NCBI RefSeq assembly: GCF_013425765.1
Contig: NZ_JACCJZ010000004.1
Span: 124,001-188,000, forward strand
From: Luteimonas deserti
GTDB taxonomy: Bacteria > Pseudomonadota > Gammaproteobacteria > Xanthomonadales > Xanthomonadaceae
Direction of reading: 5' to 3'
DNA length: 64,000 nt
A program made the translations under genes and the position numbers. The notes below the pieces were generated by a model, which was not told where the DNA came from, did no database searches, and saw only the letters and a list, made by a program, of their open reading frames with translations. Positions within the stretch are counted from its first letter, which is position 1; each line of letters opens with the position of its first letter. Of this stretch, positions 1 through 9,035 are shown piece after piece.

Positions 1-2
1 GC

Positions 3-869
3 GGCGCGGCCAAGGGCTTCGCGCATATCGGTGTGATCAAGATGCTGGAAGCCAATGGCATCAAGGCCGACGTGGTCGCGGGCACCAGTGCCGGCAGCGT
101 GGTCGGCGCGCTCTATGCGAGCGGCATGGATCCGTTCCGGATGCAGGAGCGCGCGGTGGCACTGGACGAGTCGAGCATCCGCGATGTGCGCCTGTTCTCC
201 GGCGGCCTGGTCCAGGGCGTGGCCCTGCAGAATTACGTCAACCAGGAAGTGGGCAACCGCACGATCGACCGGATGCCCATTCCCTTCGCCGCGGTGGCCA
301 CGCGCCTGGATACCGGCGACCGCACGGTGTTCGTGCGTGGCAATACCGGCCAGGCCGTGCGCGCCTCGAGCAGCGTGCCGGGCGTCTTCGAACCGGTGCG
401 CATCGGCGAGCGCAGCTATGTGGACGGCGGCGTCGTCAGCCCCGTCCCGGTGGACGCGGCCAGACAGCTCGGCGCCGATTTGGTGATCGCGGTCGACATC
501 TCCAGCAAGGCCAGTGGCGCCACGCCGGGAAGCATGCTCGGCATCGTCAACCAGTCGATCGCGATCATGGGCCAGACCCTGGGCCGCCAGGAACTGGCGC
601 GTGCAGACGTGGTGATCCGGCCACAGGTCAACGATATCGGCCCGGCCAGTTTCGAGCAGCGCAATGCCGCGATCCTGCAGGGCGAGCGGGCCGCGCTGGC
701 CGCATTGCCGCAGATCCGCGCGAAGCTCGCCGAGATCGAACGCGCACGCAGTGCGGCCCGCGTCCCGGCCCGACCGGCGACGCCGGTCGAACCCGCTCCG
801 GTCGACATCGACTGCGGTGACAGCTGGGTGCGCAGACTGAACCCGTTCGCGAAAGACCGCGCCTGCTGA
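3..869 (+). CDS. Patatin-like phospholipase, RssA type (5' end outside window)
   Basis: A lipid acyl hydrolase of the bacterial patatin family. The frame is already open at the left edge, so the N-terminus is missing. The first visible residues (GAAKGFAHIG) are the glycine-rich oxyanion-hole motif. GTSAGS follows with the nucleophilic Ser, and YVDGG carries the Asp of the Ser-Asp dyad. The basic tail of about 60 residues after the patatin core (ending NPFAKDRAC) has no known role. RssA-like patatins are about 300 residues, so only a short N-terminal piece is lost. A signal peptide cannot be judged. The substrate is unknown. Confidence 0.88.
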   Translation, partial: GAAKGFAHIGVIKMLEANGIKADVVAGTSAGSVVGALYASGMDPFRMQERAVALDESSIRDVRLFSGGLVQGVALQNYVNQEVGNRTIDRMPIPFAAVATRLDTGDRTVFVRGNTGQAVRASSSVPGVFEPVRIGERSYVDGGVVSPVPVDAARQLGADLVIAVDISSKASGATPGSMLGIVNQSIAIMGQTLGRQELARADVVIRPQVNDIGPASFEQRNAAILQGERAALAALPQIRAKLAEIERARSAARVPARPATPVEPAPVDIDCGDSWVRRLNPFAKDRAC

Positions 870-1632
870 GAACCGGCGCGACGCGCAGGCGCGAGGTCGC
901 GTCGGGTGCAGGCGAGGCGAGGCGCGCGCACGCGCGCGGGTGACAGACGCCACCGCGACATCCGCCGTCCCGCATCGGGGCGGTCGCGCATGCCCGCCAG
1001 TACGGCGGTCGTGCCAATCTCCGCCGTTGCAGCGTGCATGCTCGGGACGCCGCGTCGAAGCGGGCCCCGGCGTCGAGGCCCGTGCCACCGGTGGCCCGAC
1101 GGACGACGTGGACGCCGATCGCGTGTGGGCGCACCGACGACGGCGCGGGTGTCCAGCGCGACAACCCACGGACAACACCACCCTCCGCGCAGATCGCGTC
1201 CGCGTATCCGCCTGCAGTACGCAGTGGGTCCGCCGCGAATGCTCGGCGGCTCTCGTGCCAGCGGCTCATGAATGCCCGGATACAGGCGCCGTTGCTCCGA
1301 TTGCCGGTGCTCAATTACGACACACAGCGCATCGCCAGGAGCGACCGACGGTGCATGTGACTGCGCACGGGCCCGGTAAGTCGCCCCTTGGCAGGACGCG
1401 AGGCGAGGCGCGCGCACGCCGGCTTCGTGCACGCGTGCAGGTGGCGTTCACTCCGGGGCGACACCGGGAGGGGCCACACTGCGACGGCACGCCTGATCCG
1501 GCTCCGGCCGACCCCGCTCCCGCAGGGCACCCGCCCACTGCATCTATCCATCGCGTGCACTCGCTGCAGCGCCGTGCGCTGTCCATCGTCGACCGGATGC
1601 GATGCCGCGTCCCCGCGAGGAGAGTCTCTCCC
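870..1632. other. 763-bp GC-rich spacer without a recognisable gene
   Basis: Open frames exist on both strands but none resembles a known protein; they are Arg/Pro/Ala-rich, as expected of GC-rich non-coding DNA. A 22-bp direct repeat, gcgaggcgaggcgcgcgcac plus gc, occurs at 912-933 and 1398-1419. The sequence gaggag just before 1633 is the ribosome-binding site of the next gene, so part of the spacer must be its 5' leader. Confidence 0.6.
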
Positions 1633-3249
1633 ATGCAAACCAGTCCCCTGGTCCGCCAGCTCGAACTGAGCCTCGGCCACTATCTCCCGAGCGTGCTCGG
1701 CGCTGTCCTGATCCTGGTCATCGGAATCGTGGCCGCGCTGTTCGTGCGTGGTCTGATCCGCAGCGGCATGACCCGCATGCGCATCAACGAACGGGTCAAT
1801 GCCGAGACCGCTTCGCGCATCGACATCGTCCGCGTCGCAGCCGCGGTGGGTTTCTGGTTCGTGATCATCCTGGCGCTGATCGGGGTGTTCAGCGTGCTGC
1901 GGGTCGACGGCCTGTACGGCCCGTTCTCCGCGCTGGTGACCGAGATCATGCTGTACCTGCCGCGCATCCTGCTCGCCGCGGCACTCGCGCTGGTGGCCTG
2001 GCTCGTGGCGACGGTCTTGCGCGCCGGGGTGAACCGGTTGATGGCGGCCGGGCGATGGGACGAGAAGCTCTCCGCATCGGCCGGGGTCCGCCCCCTGTCG
2101 GCGGTGCTCGGCGACGTCGTCTACTGGCTGGTGCTGCTGCTGTTCCTGCCGGCGATCGTCGGGGCGCTGCGGGTCGAGGGCCTGATGCTGCCGCTGTCGG
2201 AGATGACCCTGCAGGTCACGACCATGCTGCCCAACATCTTCGCCGCGGTGATCATCGGTGTGGTCGGCTGGCTCGTGGCCAAGGTGTTGCGCGGCCTCGC
2301 GACCAATCTGCTCGCGGCCAGCGGCGTCGACCGCTACAGCCAGCGCGACGGCCTCGCCGGAGGCGTGCGGCTCTCGCAGCTCGGGGGCACTGTCGTCTTC
2401 ATCCTGGTCATCGTGCCGACGCTGATCGCCGCGCTCGACGCGCTGGCCATCCGCGCCATCTCCGATCCGGCCTCCGACATGCTCGGCATGTTCCTGACCG
2501 CCATTCCGAACATCCTGGCGGCTGCGCTGATCCTGGCGGTGGCCTGGTATCTGGGCCGCTTCGTCACCGGGCTGCTGACCCGCCTGCTGGAAAGCCTCGG
2601 CGTCGACCGGATCCCGGAGCATCTGGGTCTGGGCCATCTGTTCGAACCCACGCCAGCCGCCGCGACGCCTGCACCGGTGGACCAGGCGCTGGCCGCCGCC
2701 GATCCGGTGGCCGCCGCGGGCATGCCCGAGCCGGGGCCGCCGCTGGTCGATCCACAGGGCGCGCCCATGCGCACTGCAGGTTCGAGCGGGCTGTCCGCAC
2801 TGGTCGGCCGGATCGCGCTGTTCTTCATCCTGTTGTTCGCCACGGTCGAGGCCGCGCATCGGCTCGGCTTCATCGGGGTACGCGACCTGCTGGCGACGTT
2901 CATCGCCTTCGGCGCCGATGTGCTGCTGGGTGCGGTGATCCTGGTCGTCGGCTACTGGCTGGCGGATCTGGCGGCGCGCGCGATCCAGCGCGCCAATCCC
3001 GGGCATGCCATCGGCCTGTCGCGCATCGCGCGGGTCGCGATTCTGGGCCTGGTCATCGCGATGGGCCTGCGCGCGATGGGCATCGCGGACGACATCGTGA
3101 ATCTCGCCTTCGGCCTGGTGCTGGGCGCGGTGGCGATCGCCGTGGCGCTCGCCTTCGGTCTAGGCGGACGCGAAGCAGCGGGCCGGGTGACCGATCGCTG
3201 GGCCCGCGAGTATCTCGAGCGGCGCGAGCGCGGGGATCGGCTGCCCTGA
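1633..3249 (+). CDS. Mechanosensitive-type conserved TM-helix membrane protein
   Basis: A 538-residue inner-membrane protein of the conserved TM-helix family related to MscS channels and Pseudomonas CmpX. About ten hydrophobic segments fall into repeated blocks (for example near residues 16-36, 75-95 and 110-130). Before residue 400 there is a Pro/Ala-rich cytoplasmic insert. The last helix has the small-residue pattern ALAFGLGGREAAGR, which resembles the pore-lining helix of MscS proteins. The ATG at 1633 is chosen because gaggag lies eight bases upstream and the first TM follows at once; the frame is open further upstream but without coding character. A probable role is osmotic or envelope-stress gating; family members have few assigned functions. 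Confidence 0.85.
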   Translation: MQTSPLVRQLELSLGHYLPSVLGAVLILVIGIVAALFVRGLIRSGMTRMRINERVNAETASRIDIVRVAAAVGFWFVIILALIGVFSVLRVDGLYGPFSALVTEIMLYLPRILLAAALALVAWLVATVLRAGVNRLMAAGRWDEKLSASAGVRPLSAVLGDVVYWLVLLLFLPAIVGALRVEGLMLPLSEMTLQVTTMLPNIFAAVIIGVVGWLVAKVLRGLATNLLAASGVDRYSQRDGLAGGVRLSQLGGTVVFILVIVPTLIAALDALAIRAISDPASDMLGMFLTAIPNILAAALILAVAWYLGRFVTGLLTRLLESLGVDRIPEHLGLGHLFEPTPAAATPAPVDQALAAADPVAAAGMPEPGPPLVDPQGAPMRTAGSSGLSALVGRIALFFILLFATVEAAHRLGFIGVRDLLATFIAFGADVLLGAVILVVGYWLADLAARAIQRANPGHAIGLSRIARVAILGLVIAMGLRAMGIADDIVNLAFGLVLGAVAIAVALAFGLGGREAAGRVTDRWAREYLERRERGDRLP

Positions 3250-3821
3250 TCCGCGCGCATCCCCGTGCCCCGGCGAAGGGGCACGGGCGGGCGCGATGAC
3301 TGCAGGACGCGAGGCCCGCTCGCCATCGCCGGGGACTCGCTTCGCGACGAATCAGTGCTTGCAGTGGGCACGCATCGCGCCTGCGGCGTCGGGGGGCGCT
3401 TCGGGCCAGGCCGCTGCCCGGTGCGCACTGCCGGTGATCGACATCGATGTCGATGTCGATTGAACCGCCCTGTTAAGAGAAGCGGCTCGGTGGAGGCTGG
3501 ACGCTGCGACTGATCCGGGTCGAAGGGGCACACGTGCGCATGTGCGCTGAGCCATGCCTCGGCCCGTGCTGCGGTCTGCCGCCGGGACCGCTCACTGGTC
3601 GATCGTCGATGCGCTCACGCGGCCACGGCCGGCCGCCGTGGGCAGAATGGGGCTCGACGCCCGGCGCGCCGGCCCGGATAGCACGCTTGCGCGCCGCAAC
3701 AGTGTTGCGCCAGTGGCGCCGGCCGCTTCGCGCGGAGCCTGTACCGGCAAGGCTCCGTGTCGCCGATGCCGAAGAACCCCTTGCGAGCGCGCACCGGCGA
3801 CGGCCCTGGCGCGGCGCGCCC
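3250..3821. other. 572-bp spacer between convergent genes
   Basis: No protein-like frame was recognised. Apart from the hairpin at 3262-3287, the only structure noticed is a short iterated GATGTC stretch near 3438-3460 (catcgatgtcgatgtcgatt). It separates a plus-strand membrane-protein gene from the 3' end of the minus-strand ligase gene. Confidence 0.5.
3262..3287 (+). terminator. Hairpin after the TM-helix protein gene
   Basis: A perfect 10-bp stem (cccgtgcccc / ggggcacggg) with loop ggcgaa begins 12 bases after the stop codon. No T-tract follows, so it is terminator-like or an mRNA 3' stabiliser rather than a canonical intrinsic terminator. Confidence 0.5.
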
Positions 3822-4706
3822 TTACTCCGGCGGCATCTCGTCGCGCACGCGAAGAAAGCGTGCGAAGCGCGGCAGGCCCGTGGACGTGGTGCCGGTGTAG
3901 CGGTAAGTGACCCAGCTCCCACGCGGCGGCGGATCGGCGCGCTGCGCGTCGCTGAACCCCGTCCCGATGCGGAATGTGCGCCCGTCGGAATGCTCCACCA
4001 CCAGCGCGCCGAGCATGCCGGTGTACTTGCCCTTGCCCGGCGCGTGGTCGACCACCCGGGCCTCGGCATCGTCGTGCGGCTTGAGTTTCAGCAGTGCGTG
4101 GCTGCGGCCGGCGACGTAGCGCCCGTCACCGTGATGCAGCATCAGGCCTTCGCCGCCACGCGCGACCACGTCGGCCAGACGCGCATCGAGCGCGACGCGC
4201 GTGGCGACGCGGGTCTGCGGCACCATCTGCAGCTGCGCGTGGCCGGTGCGTGCGACCAGCGCGGTCATCGCCGCCACACGCTCGCCGAAGGTGCCCGGGT
4301 GCGCGGGTAGGTCGAACACCATGAAACGCACCGGCGCCCAGGCGGCCTCGTCGCGCGCGTGACCGCGCACCACGGCGCTGACCGCATCGAAACGCCCGCG
4401 CGCGATCCACAGCTCACCGTCCATCGGGGTCGCCGGCCAGCCGCGGGTGAATGCGGCCGGTGTCTGGATCCGGTTGCCGCCACGGGTCCACAGGGTCCGG
4501 CCGTCCCATCGGCCGCGAACGCCATCGAGTTTCTCGCTGACGAAGTACGCCGCCACATCGATGTCGGCGGTGCCCAGGTCGCGTGCCAGCATCAGCGCCG
4601 GTGGCGAGACCGCGTGCCCCGCCCGCGGCCACAGGACCAGCAGGCAGGCACACCAGAGCACGGCGAGGAACAGGACGCGGTCGCGGCGGCGGTGTCGGTT
4701 CGCCAT
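3822..4706 (-). CDS. ATP-dependent DNA ligase, small exported type
   Basis: A 294-residue minimal ATP-dependent DNA ligase: adenylation plus OB-fold domain and nothing else. Motif I is SEKLDGVRGRWDG with Lys59 as the AMP-accepting residue. Motif III is MDGEL (95-99), motif IV EGLMLH, and motif V LLKLKPHDDAEA. The N-terminus is a basic stretch, a hydrophobic segment (about 11-27) and GHA, a good Sec signal peptide. The start at 4706 is chosen because it begins this signal; upstream in-frame codons add an Arg-rich stretch. Similar exported ligases in Haemophilus, Neisseria and Vibrio are thought to repair incoming DNA in the periplasm; that role here is inference. It stands alone between spacers. 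Confidence 0.87.
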   Translation of the reverse strand: MANRHRRRDRVLFLAVLWCACLLVLWPRAGHAVSPPALMLARDLGTADIDVAAYFVSEKLDGVRGRWDGRTLWTRGGNRIQTPAAFTRGWPATPMDGELWIARGRFDAVSAVVRGHARDEAAWAPVRFMVFDLPAHPGTFGERVAAMTALVARTGHAQLQMVPQTRVATRVALDARLADVVARGGEGLMLHHGDGRYVAGRSHALLKLKPHDDAEARVVDHAPGKGKYTGMLGALVVEHSDGRTFRIGTGFSDAQRADPPPRGSWVTYRYTGTTSTGLPRFARFLRVRDEMPPE

Positions 4707-4827
4707 GGTCGATGCACGGCAGCAGGGGCGACCAGCCTGCACCGACCGCATCCGCCGCGTCAGACGCCGGCGATGTCCGGCGGCGTGGGGGCCGGCCGCG
4801 ATTCCGTGTCCGGCAACTCCCACACGC

Positions 4828-4854
4828 CGGAGCGCCGCCGGTCGCGGCGCTCCG
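4828..4854 (-). terminator. Hairpin after algC
   Basis: An 11-bp perfect stem (cggagcgccgc / gcggcgctccg) with a 5-nt loop lies immediately downstream of the algC stop codon on the minus strand. It is the likely end of the coaC-coaB-dut-algC transcript. A T-tract is absent. Confidence 0.5.
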
Positions 4855-4859
4855 TGACG

Positions 4860-7181
4860 TCAGAAGGGAAGTGCCAGCCCCGGGTCGAGCGCCAGCAGCT
4901 GCTCGCGGAACACCTGCTGGATCCGCGCCAGCGCCTCGCGGCTGTCGGCATCGAAGCGCAGCACCAGCACCGGCGTGGTGTTCGACGCGCGGACCAGGCC
5001 CCAGCCGTCGGGCCAGTCGGCGCGCACGCCGTCGATCGTCGACAGGCGCGCACCATCGAATGCGGCGGTCGCCTGCACGCGGGCCACGAAGGCATGCGGA
5101 TCGCCGCCGGGCGCATCGATCTTCAGCTCGGGCGTCGACACGCCGCTCGGCAGCGCCTTCAGTACCGCCGACGGATCGTCGTCGATCGCCAGGATCTCGA
5201 GCAGGCGCGCCGCGGCGTAGATGCCGTCGTCGAAGCCGTACCAGCGCTCGGCGAAGAAGAAATGGCCGCTCATCTCGCCGGCCAGCTCGGCGCCCGTCTC
5301 GCGCATCTTGGCCTTGATCAGCGAATGCCCGGTCTTCCACATCAGCGGGCTGCCGCCGTGGCGCAGCACGTGGCCGGGCAGGCGGCCGGTGCACTTCACG
5401 TCGAACACGATCATCGCGCCGGGATTGCGCTCCAGCACGTCGGCGGCGAACAGCATCAGCAGACGGTCGGGGTAGATCGTCTCGCCGTCGCGGGTGACCA
5501 CGCCCAGCCGGTCGCCGTCGCCGTCGAAGGCGAAGCCGAGGTCGGCATCGAAGCGCTGCACCGTGCGCACCAGATCTTCGAGATTCTTGGGTTCGCTGGG
5601 ATCGGGATGATGGTTGGGGAAGGTGCCGTCGATGTCGCAGTACAGCGGCACCACCTCGGCTCCGATCGCCTCGAGCACCCGCGGACCCAGCTCGCCGGCC
5701 ACGCCGTTGCCGGCGTCGACGACGATCTTCAGCGGCCGCGCGATCTGGATGTCGTCGGCGATGCGGCGGACGTAGTCCTCGCTGATGTCGCGCTCGCTGA
5801 GTCCACCGGGCTGCGACGCGGCATGGAGCCGGTCGTCGGCGACCCGCGCGTGCAGATCGGTGATCGCCTCGCCGGACAGGGTTTCGCCGCCGACCACGAT
5901 CTTGAAGCCGTTGTAGTCGGGCGGATTGTGGCTGCCGGTCACCGAGATGCAGCAGCCCGTGCGCAGATGGAACGCGCCGAAGTACGTGAGCGGAGTCGGC
6001 GCCAGTCCGATGTCGATGACGTTTCGGCCGGCCCTGCGCAGGCCTGCGACGAGTCCGGCGACGAGGTCGGGCCCGGACAGGCGGCCGTCGCGGCCGACCA
6101 CGATGTCGGTCAGGTCCTGCTCGCGCATCAGCGAACCGACCGCCTGGCCGATGAGCTCGGCCACGCCGGCGTCGAGCGTCTGGCCGACCACGCCACGGAT
6201 GTCGTAGGCGCGGAAGATCGATGGATCCAGCACCACCGAGGGCGCGGCCTTTTTCGGTTCGCTGCGCGCGGGCGGCGGCGGGGGCACCGACGCGCCGTCT
6301 TCCGTCGCCGTCGGCTGTTGCAGCGACTCGGCCAGCGTCGGTGTCGCGTCCTCGCGCGCCGTCGCGGGTCGCAGATGGCGCGGCAGGCGCCACGCGGCCA
6401 CGGCGAGCACCAGCAGCAGCAGCGCCGCGACCAGCAGCGGAATGGCGTCCAGGCCCAGTGGCGTGCGGCCGACATGGGGCACGGCGGCGGACACGCGCAG
6501 ACCCGTGTCGGGCACCGGCCGGCCGAGCCGTTCGGCCACATTAGCCAGGTCCGTGTCCCCGCGGGCGTGCACGGTATAGCCGCCCTGGCGGATGGCGAGA
6601 TACGTGGCGCCGTCCATGTCCACCGCGTCCAGCGCCGTGGTGATGCGGCTCAGCGGCAACTGGGCCACCGCCACGCCGACCACACGGTCGCCGGTGCGCG
6701 CCGGCGCGGCCACCAGTACCCGCGGACGGTCGTCCACCTGGGCCACGCCGATCACCGGCGCGTCGCCGCTGATCGCCGATTCCAGGATCGCCAGCCTGCC
6801 GAAACCGCCGTCGCCCAGCGCGGCGTAATCACTGCCCAGGTCGACCGGCAGCACCTGCGCGGTTTCCAGCTGCGGCCAGTCCGCGCCCATCGCGCGAGCG
6901 GCCGCGTCGAGATCGCCCTCGGCCAGCGCCCGCTGCACAGGCGCGGCATCGAGCTGCGCCTGCAGACGCTTGAGGTCGTTGCCAAGCGCCTGGCCCAGGG
7001 CCGAGACCGCGGCATCGCGGCCGCGTTCCACGCTGGTGGTGCGGTTGTCGCCCTGCAGCTTCTGCCAGCCACTCCATGCAAACCAGGCGGCCCCCAGTGC
7101 CAGCACCAGCGCCAGCAGCGGTGCGGCCGGACGCAGCTGCGCCAGCAGCGCGTGTGCCCGGTGCGGATCCTTCTCGCTCAT
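4860..7181 (-). CDS. algC: Phosphomannomutase/phosphoglucomutase with N-terminal membrane-anchored domain
   Basis: A 773-residue bifunctional PMM/PGM that interconverts hexose 1- and 6-phosphates for nucleotide-sugar, LPS and exopolysaccharide synthesis. The C-terminal catalytic half (from about 318) has TGSHNP with phosphoserine Ser417, metal-binding DGDGDR (553-558), sugar-binding GEMSGH (635-640) and phosphate-binding RASNTTP. The N-terminal half has a TM helix (about 20-38), a roughly 200-residue probable periplasmic region, a second TM (about 246-264) and a Pro-rich linker. The classic enzyme is about 450-460 residues, so the front half is an added anchor or sensor-like region, as seen in long xanthomonad homologs. 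It lies 12 bp downstream of dut. The symbol follows the Pseudomonas name; xanA is the Xanthomonas equivalent. Confidence 0.93.
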   Translation of the reverse strand: MSEKDPHRAHALLAQLRPAAPLLALVLALGAAWFAWSGWQKLQGDNRTTSVERGRDAAVSALGQALGNDLKRLQAQLDAAPVQRALAEGDLDAAARAMGADWPQLETAQVLPVDLGSDYAALGDGGFGRLAILESAISGDAPVIGVAQVDDRPRVLVAAPARTGDRVVGVAVAQLPLSRITTALDAVDMDGATYLAIRQGGYTVHARGDTDLANVAERLGRPVPDTGLRVSAAVPHVGRTPLGLDAIPLLVAALLLLVLAVAAWRLPRHLRPATAREDATPTLAESLQQPTATEDGASVPPPPPARSEPKKAAPSVVLDPSIFRAYDIRGVVGQTLDAGVAELIGQAVGSLMREQDLTDIVVGRDGRLSGPDLVAGLVAGLRRAGRNVIDIGLAPTPLTYFGAFHLRTGCCISVTGSHNPPDYNGFKIVVGGETLSGEAITDLHARVADDRLHAASQPGGLSERDISEDYVRRIADDIQIARPLKIVVDAGNGVAGELGPRVLEAIGAEVVPLYCDIDGTFPNHHPDPSEPKNLEDLVRTVQRFDADLGFAFDGDGDRLGVVTRDGETIYPDRLLMLFAADVLERNPGAMIVFDVKCTGRLPGHVLRHGGSPLMWKTGHSLIKAKMRETGAELAGEMSGHFFFAERWYGFDDGIYAAARLLEILAIDDDPSAVLKALPSGVSTPELKIDAPGGDPHAFVARVQATAAFDGARLSTIDGVRADWPDGWGLVRASNTTPVLVLRFDADSREALARIQQVFREQLLALDPGLALPF

Positions 7182-7193
7182 CGTCTGTCCCCG

Positions 7194-7652
7194 TCAGCGC
7201 ACGCCCGAATGCCCGAAGCCCCCGGCCCCGCGTGCGCTATCGACGAAAGTATCCACCACATTCAGCGTCGCCCGCACGATCGGCAGCAGGACCAGTTGCG
7301 CGATGCGATCCCCGGGCTCGATCGTGAACGCATCCTTGCCCCGATGCCAGAGGCTGATCAGCAGCGGCCCCTGGTAGTCGGCGTCGATCAGGCCGGTGCC
7401 GTTGCCGAGCACGATGCCGTGCGTGTGGCCGAGCCCCGAGCGCGGGAGTACCACCGCGCACAGGCCCGGGTCGCCGATGTGGATGGCCAGGCCCGACGGC
7501 ACCAGTGCCGCGTCGCCGGGCAACAGGGTCAAGGGCTCGTCGAGCGCGGCGCGCAGGTCGAGACCCGCGCTGCCTTCGGTGGCGTAGGCGGGCAGCGGCC
7601 ACTGCTGGCCGAAACGCGCGTCCAGCACGCGCACATCGAGGGTGTGGGTCAT
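7194..7652 (-). CDS. dut: dUTP diphosphatase
   Basis: A 152-residue trimeric dUTPase that hydrolyses dUTP to dUMP and diphosphate, keeping uracil out of DNA and feeding thymidylate synthesis. All five motifs are present in order: [24 protein letters not shown] with the catalytic Asp, [12 protein letters not shown], and the C-terminal lid [10 protein letters not shown]. The length matches the family. Its ATG overlaps the coaB stop codon (ATGA, 7649-7652), so it should be translationally coupled. The coaBC-dut-algC order is also found in Pseudomonas. Confidence 0.97.
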   Translation of the reverse strand: MTHTLDVRVLDARFGQQWPLPAYATEGSAGLDLRAALDEPLTLLPGDAALVPSGLAIHIGDPGLCAVVLPRSGLGHTHGIVLGNGTGLIDADYQGPLLISLWHRGKDAFTIEPGDRIAQLVLLPIVRATLNVVDTFVDSARGAGGFGHSGVR

Positions 7653-8317
7653 GGCGCCTCCGAGGCGAGCCGGGCGGTGATCATGGCGACGAGCGTAGTC
7701 GCGAGCCGGGTCTTGCTGTCGGGCCCGAGCGCGTGGCTGCCGGCGGCGTCGTGCACGACCAGCTGGTTGTCGTCGCTCTCGAAGCCGCTGCCGGGCACCC
7801 CGACCCGGTTGGCGGCGAGAAGGTCGACATCCTTGGCCGCGCGCTTGGCGCGGGCGTGGCTGTCCACGTCGTCGGTCTCGGCGGCGAATCCCATCACCAC
7901 GCGCGGCCGCGGGCGGTGCGCGGCGACGTCGGCGAGGATGTCGCGCGTGCGGACCAGTTGCAGCTCGAGCCCCGTCTCGCCGCCGCGTTTCTTGATCTTC
8001 GAGGGTGCGACCTGCGCAGGCGTGAAATCCGCGACCGCCGCGGCGCCGACGTAAACGTCGGCCGGCAATGCGGCGAAGACGGCCGCATGCATCTGCGCGG
8101 CCGAGCGCACGTCGATGCGGTGCACGCCGGCCGGCGTCGGCAGATGCACCGGGCCGGCGATCAGGACGACCTCGGCGCCGGCGTCCGCGGCCGCGGCGGC
8201 GACCGCGAATCCCATCTTGCCGCTGCTGCGATTGCCGAGGAACCGCACCGGATCGAGATCCTCGAACGTCGGCCCGGCAGTGACCAGCACGCGGCGCCCG
8301 GCGAGCGGTGCACTCAT
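7649..8317 (-). CDS. coaB: Phosphopantothenate-cysteine ligase, separate CoaB polypeptide
   Basis: A 222-residue CoaB domain that couples 4'-phosphopantothenate to cysteine using CTP in coenzyme A synthesis. It begins [19 protein letters not shown], the nucleotide-binding start of CoaB, followed by [15 protein letters not shown] and, later, KIKK and AANRVG. In most bacteria this is the C-terminal half of one CoaBC protein of about 400 residues. Here it starts at its own ATG, overlapping the coaC stop codon by four bases (ATGA, 8314-8317). The domain seems complete, with only the linker interrupted, so both products should be functional. A frameshift or sequencing error in a fused gene is the alternative. 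Confidence 0.85.
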   Translation of the reverse strand: MSAPLAGRRVLVTAGPTFEDLDPVRFLGNRSSGKMGFAVAAAAADAGAEVVLIAGPVHLPTPAGVHRIDVRSAAQMHAAVFAALPADVYVGAAAVADFTPAQVAPSKIKKRGGETGLELQLVRTRDILADVAAHRPRPRVVMGFAAETDDVDSHARAKRAAKDVDLLAANRVGVPGSGFESDDNQLVVHDAAGSHALGPDSKTRLATTLVAMITARLASEAP

Positions 8318-8865
8318 GCCGGCAGCGCGGCCACGATCGCCTGCGGTTCGACGAGCCGCCCCGGCCCCGACTCGCCCTCGGCCAGCGGCCCGTCCTCGGG
8401 CCCGATGACCTGCACGCCGCGCTCGCGCAGCCGGGCGATGTTCGCCTGGGTCGCCGGATGCAGCCACATGCGGTGGTTCATCGCGGGGCACACGGTCAGC
8501 GGGGCGGTGGTCGCCAGGCACAGCGTGGTCACGAGCGTGTCGGCGAAGCCGCAGGCGAGTTTGGCCAGGGTATTCGCTGTCGCCGGCGCCACCACGACGC
8601 GCGTCGCCCAGCGCGCCAGCTCGATGTGGCCCATCGCGGCCTCCGCCCCCGCGTCCCACAGCGTCGTGCGGACCGGGGCGCCGGACACCGCCTGGAAGGT
8701 GGTGGCGGAGACGAAGTGCTGGGCGCTGTCGGTCATCGCCACGCGCACCTCGGCGCCCGCGTCGCGCAGGCGCCGGACCAGGTCGGCCGCCTTGTACGCG
8801 GCGATGCCTCCACAGACGCAGAGCAGCACGCGCTGGCCGTCCAACCGGGTCGAAACCGCTGCCAT
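8314..8865 (-). CDS. coaC: Phosphopantothenoylcysteine decarboxylase, separate CoaC polypeptide
   Basis: A 183-residue FMN-dependent decarboxylase that makes 4'-phosphopantetheine, the step after CoaB. It has the CGGIAAYK flavoprotein start, a likely catalytic His80 (MGHIEL), the PATANTLAK flavin-binding segment and the family signature PAMNHRMW (127-134). It ends [11 protein letters not shown], exactly where bifunctional CoaBC enters its linker, then a TGA overlaps the coaB ATG. It is the first gene of the minus-strand coaC-coaB-dut-algC cluster and is divergent from radC across 170 bp, which should hold both promoters. Confidence 0.87.
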   Translation of the reverse strand: MAAVSTRLDGQRVLLCVCGGIAAYKAADLVRRLRDAGAEVRVAMTDSAQHFVSATTFQAVSGAPVRTTLWDAGAEAAMGHIELARWATRVVVAPATANTLAKLACGFADTLVTTLCLATTAPLTVCPAMNHRMWLHPATQANIARLRERGVQVIGPEDGPLAEGESGPGRLVEPQAIVAALPA

Positions 8866-9035
8866 GTCCGGCGAAGTCCTACGTAAAAACCGGCGGACAG
8901 CTTACCCGAAGCAGTGCGGACGACCGGCTGCCGCGGTGCCTCCGGCGGGATGCAATGGTCCTCCGGTCGGCCCGGCGCGCACTGCCTTCCCCTGTCACTG
9001 CGCCCGGCGCCGACCGCTCCTCACACGAGGTCGCC

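Noticed and set aside
4359..8054. A 1231-codon open frame on the plus strand
   Set aside because: It runs antisense through the ligase, algC, dut and coaB genes, whose protein motifs are unmistakable.
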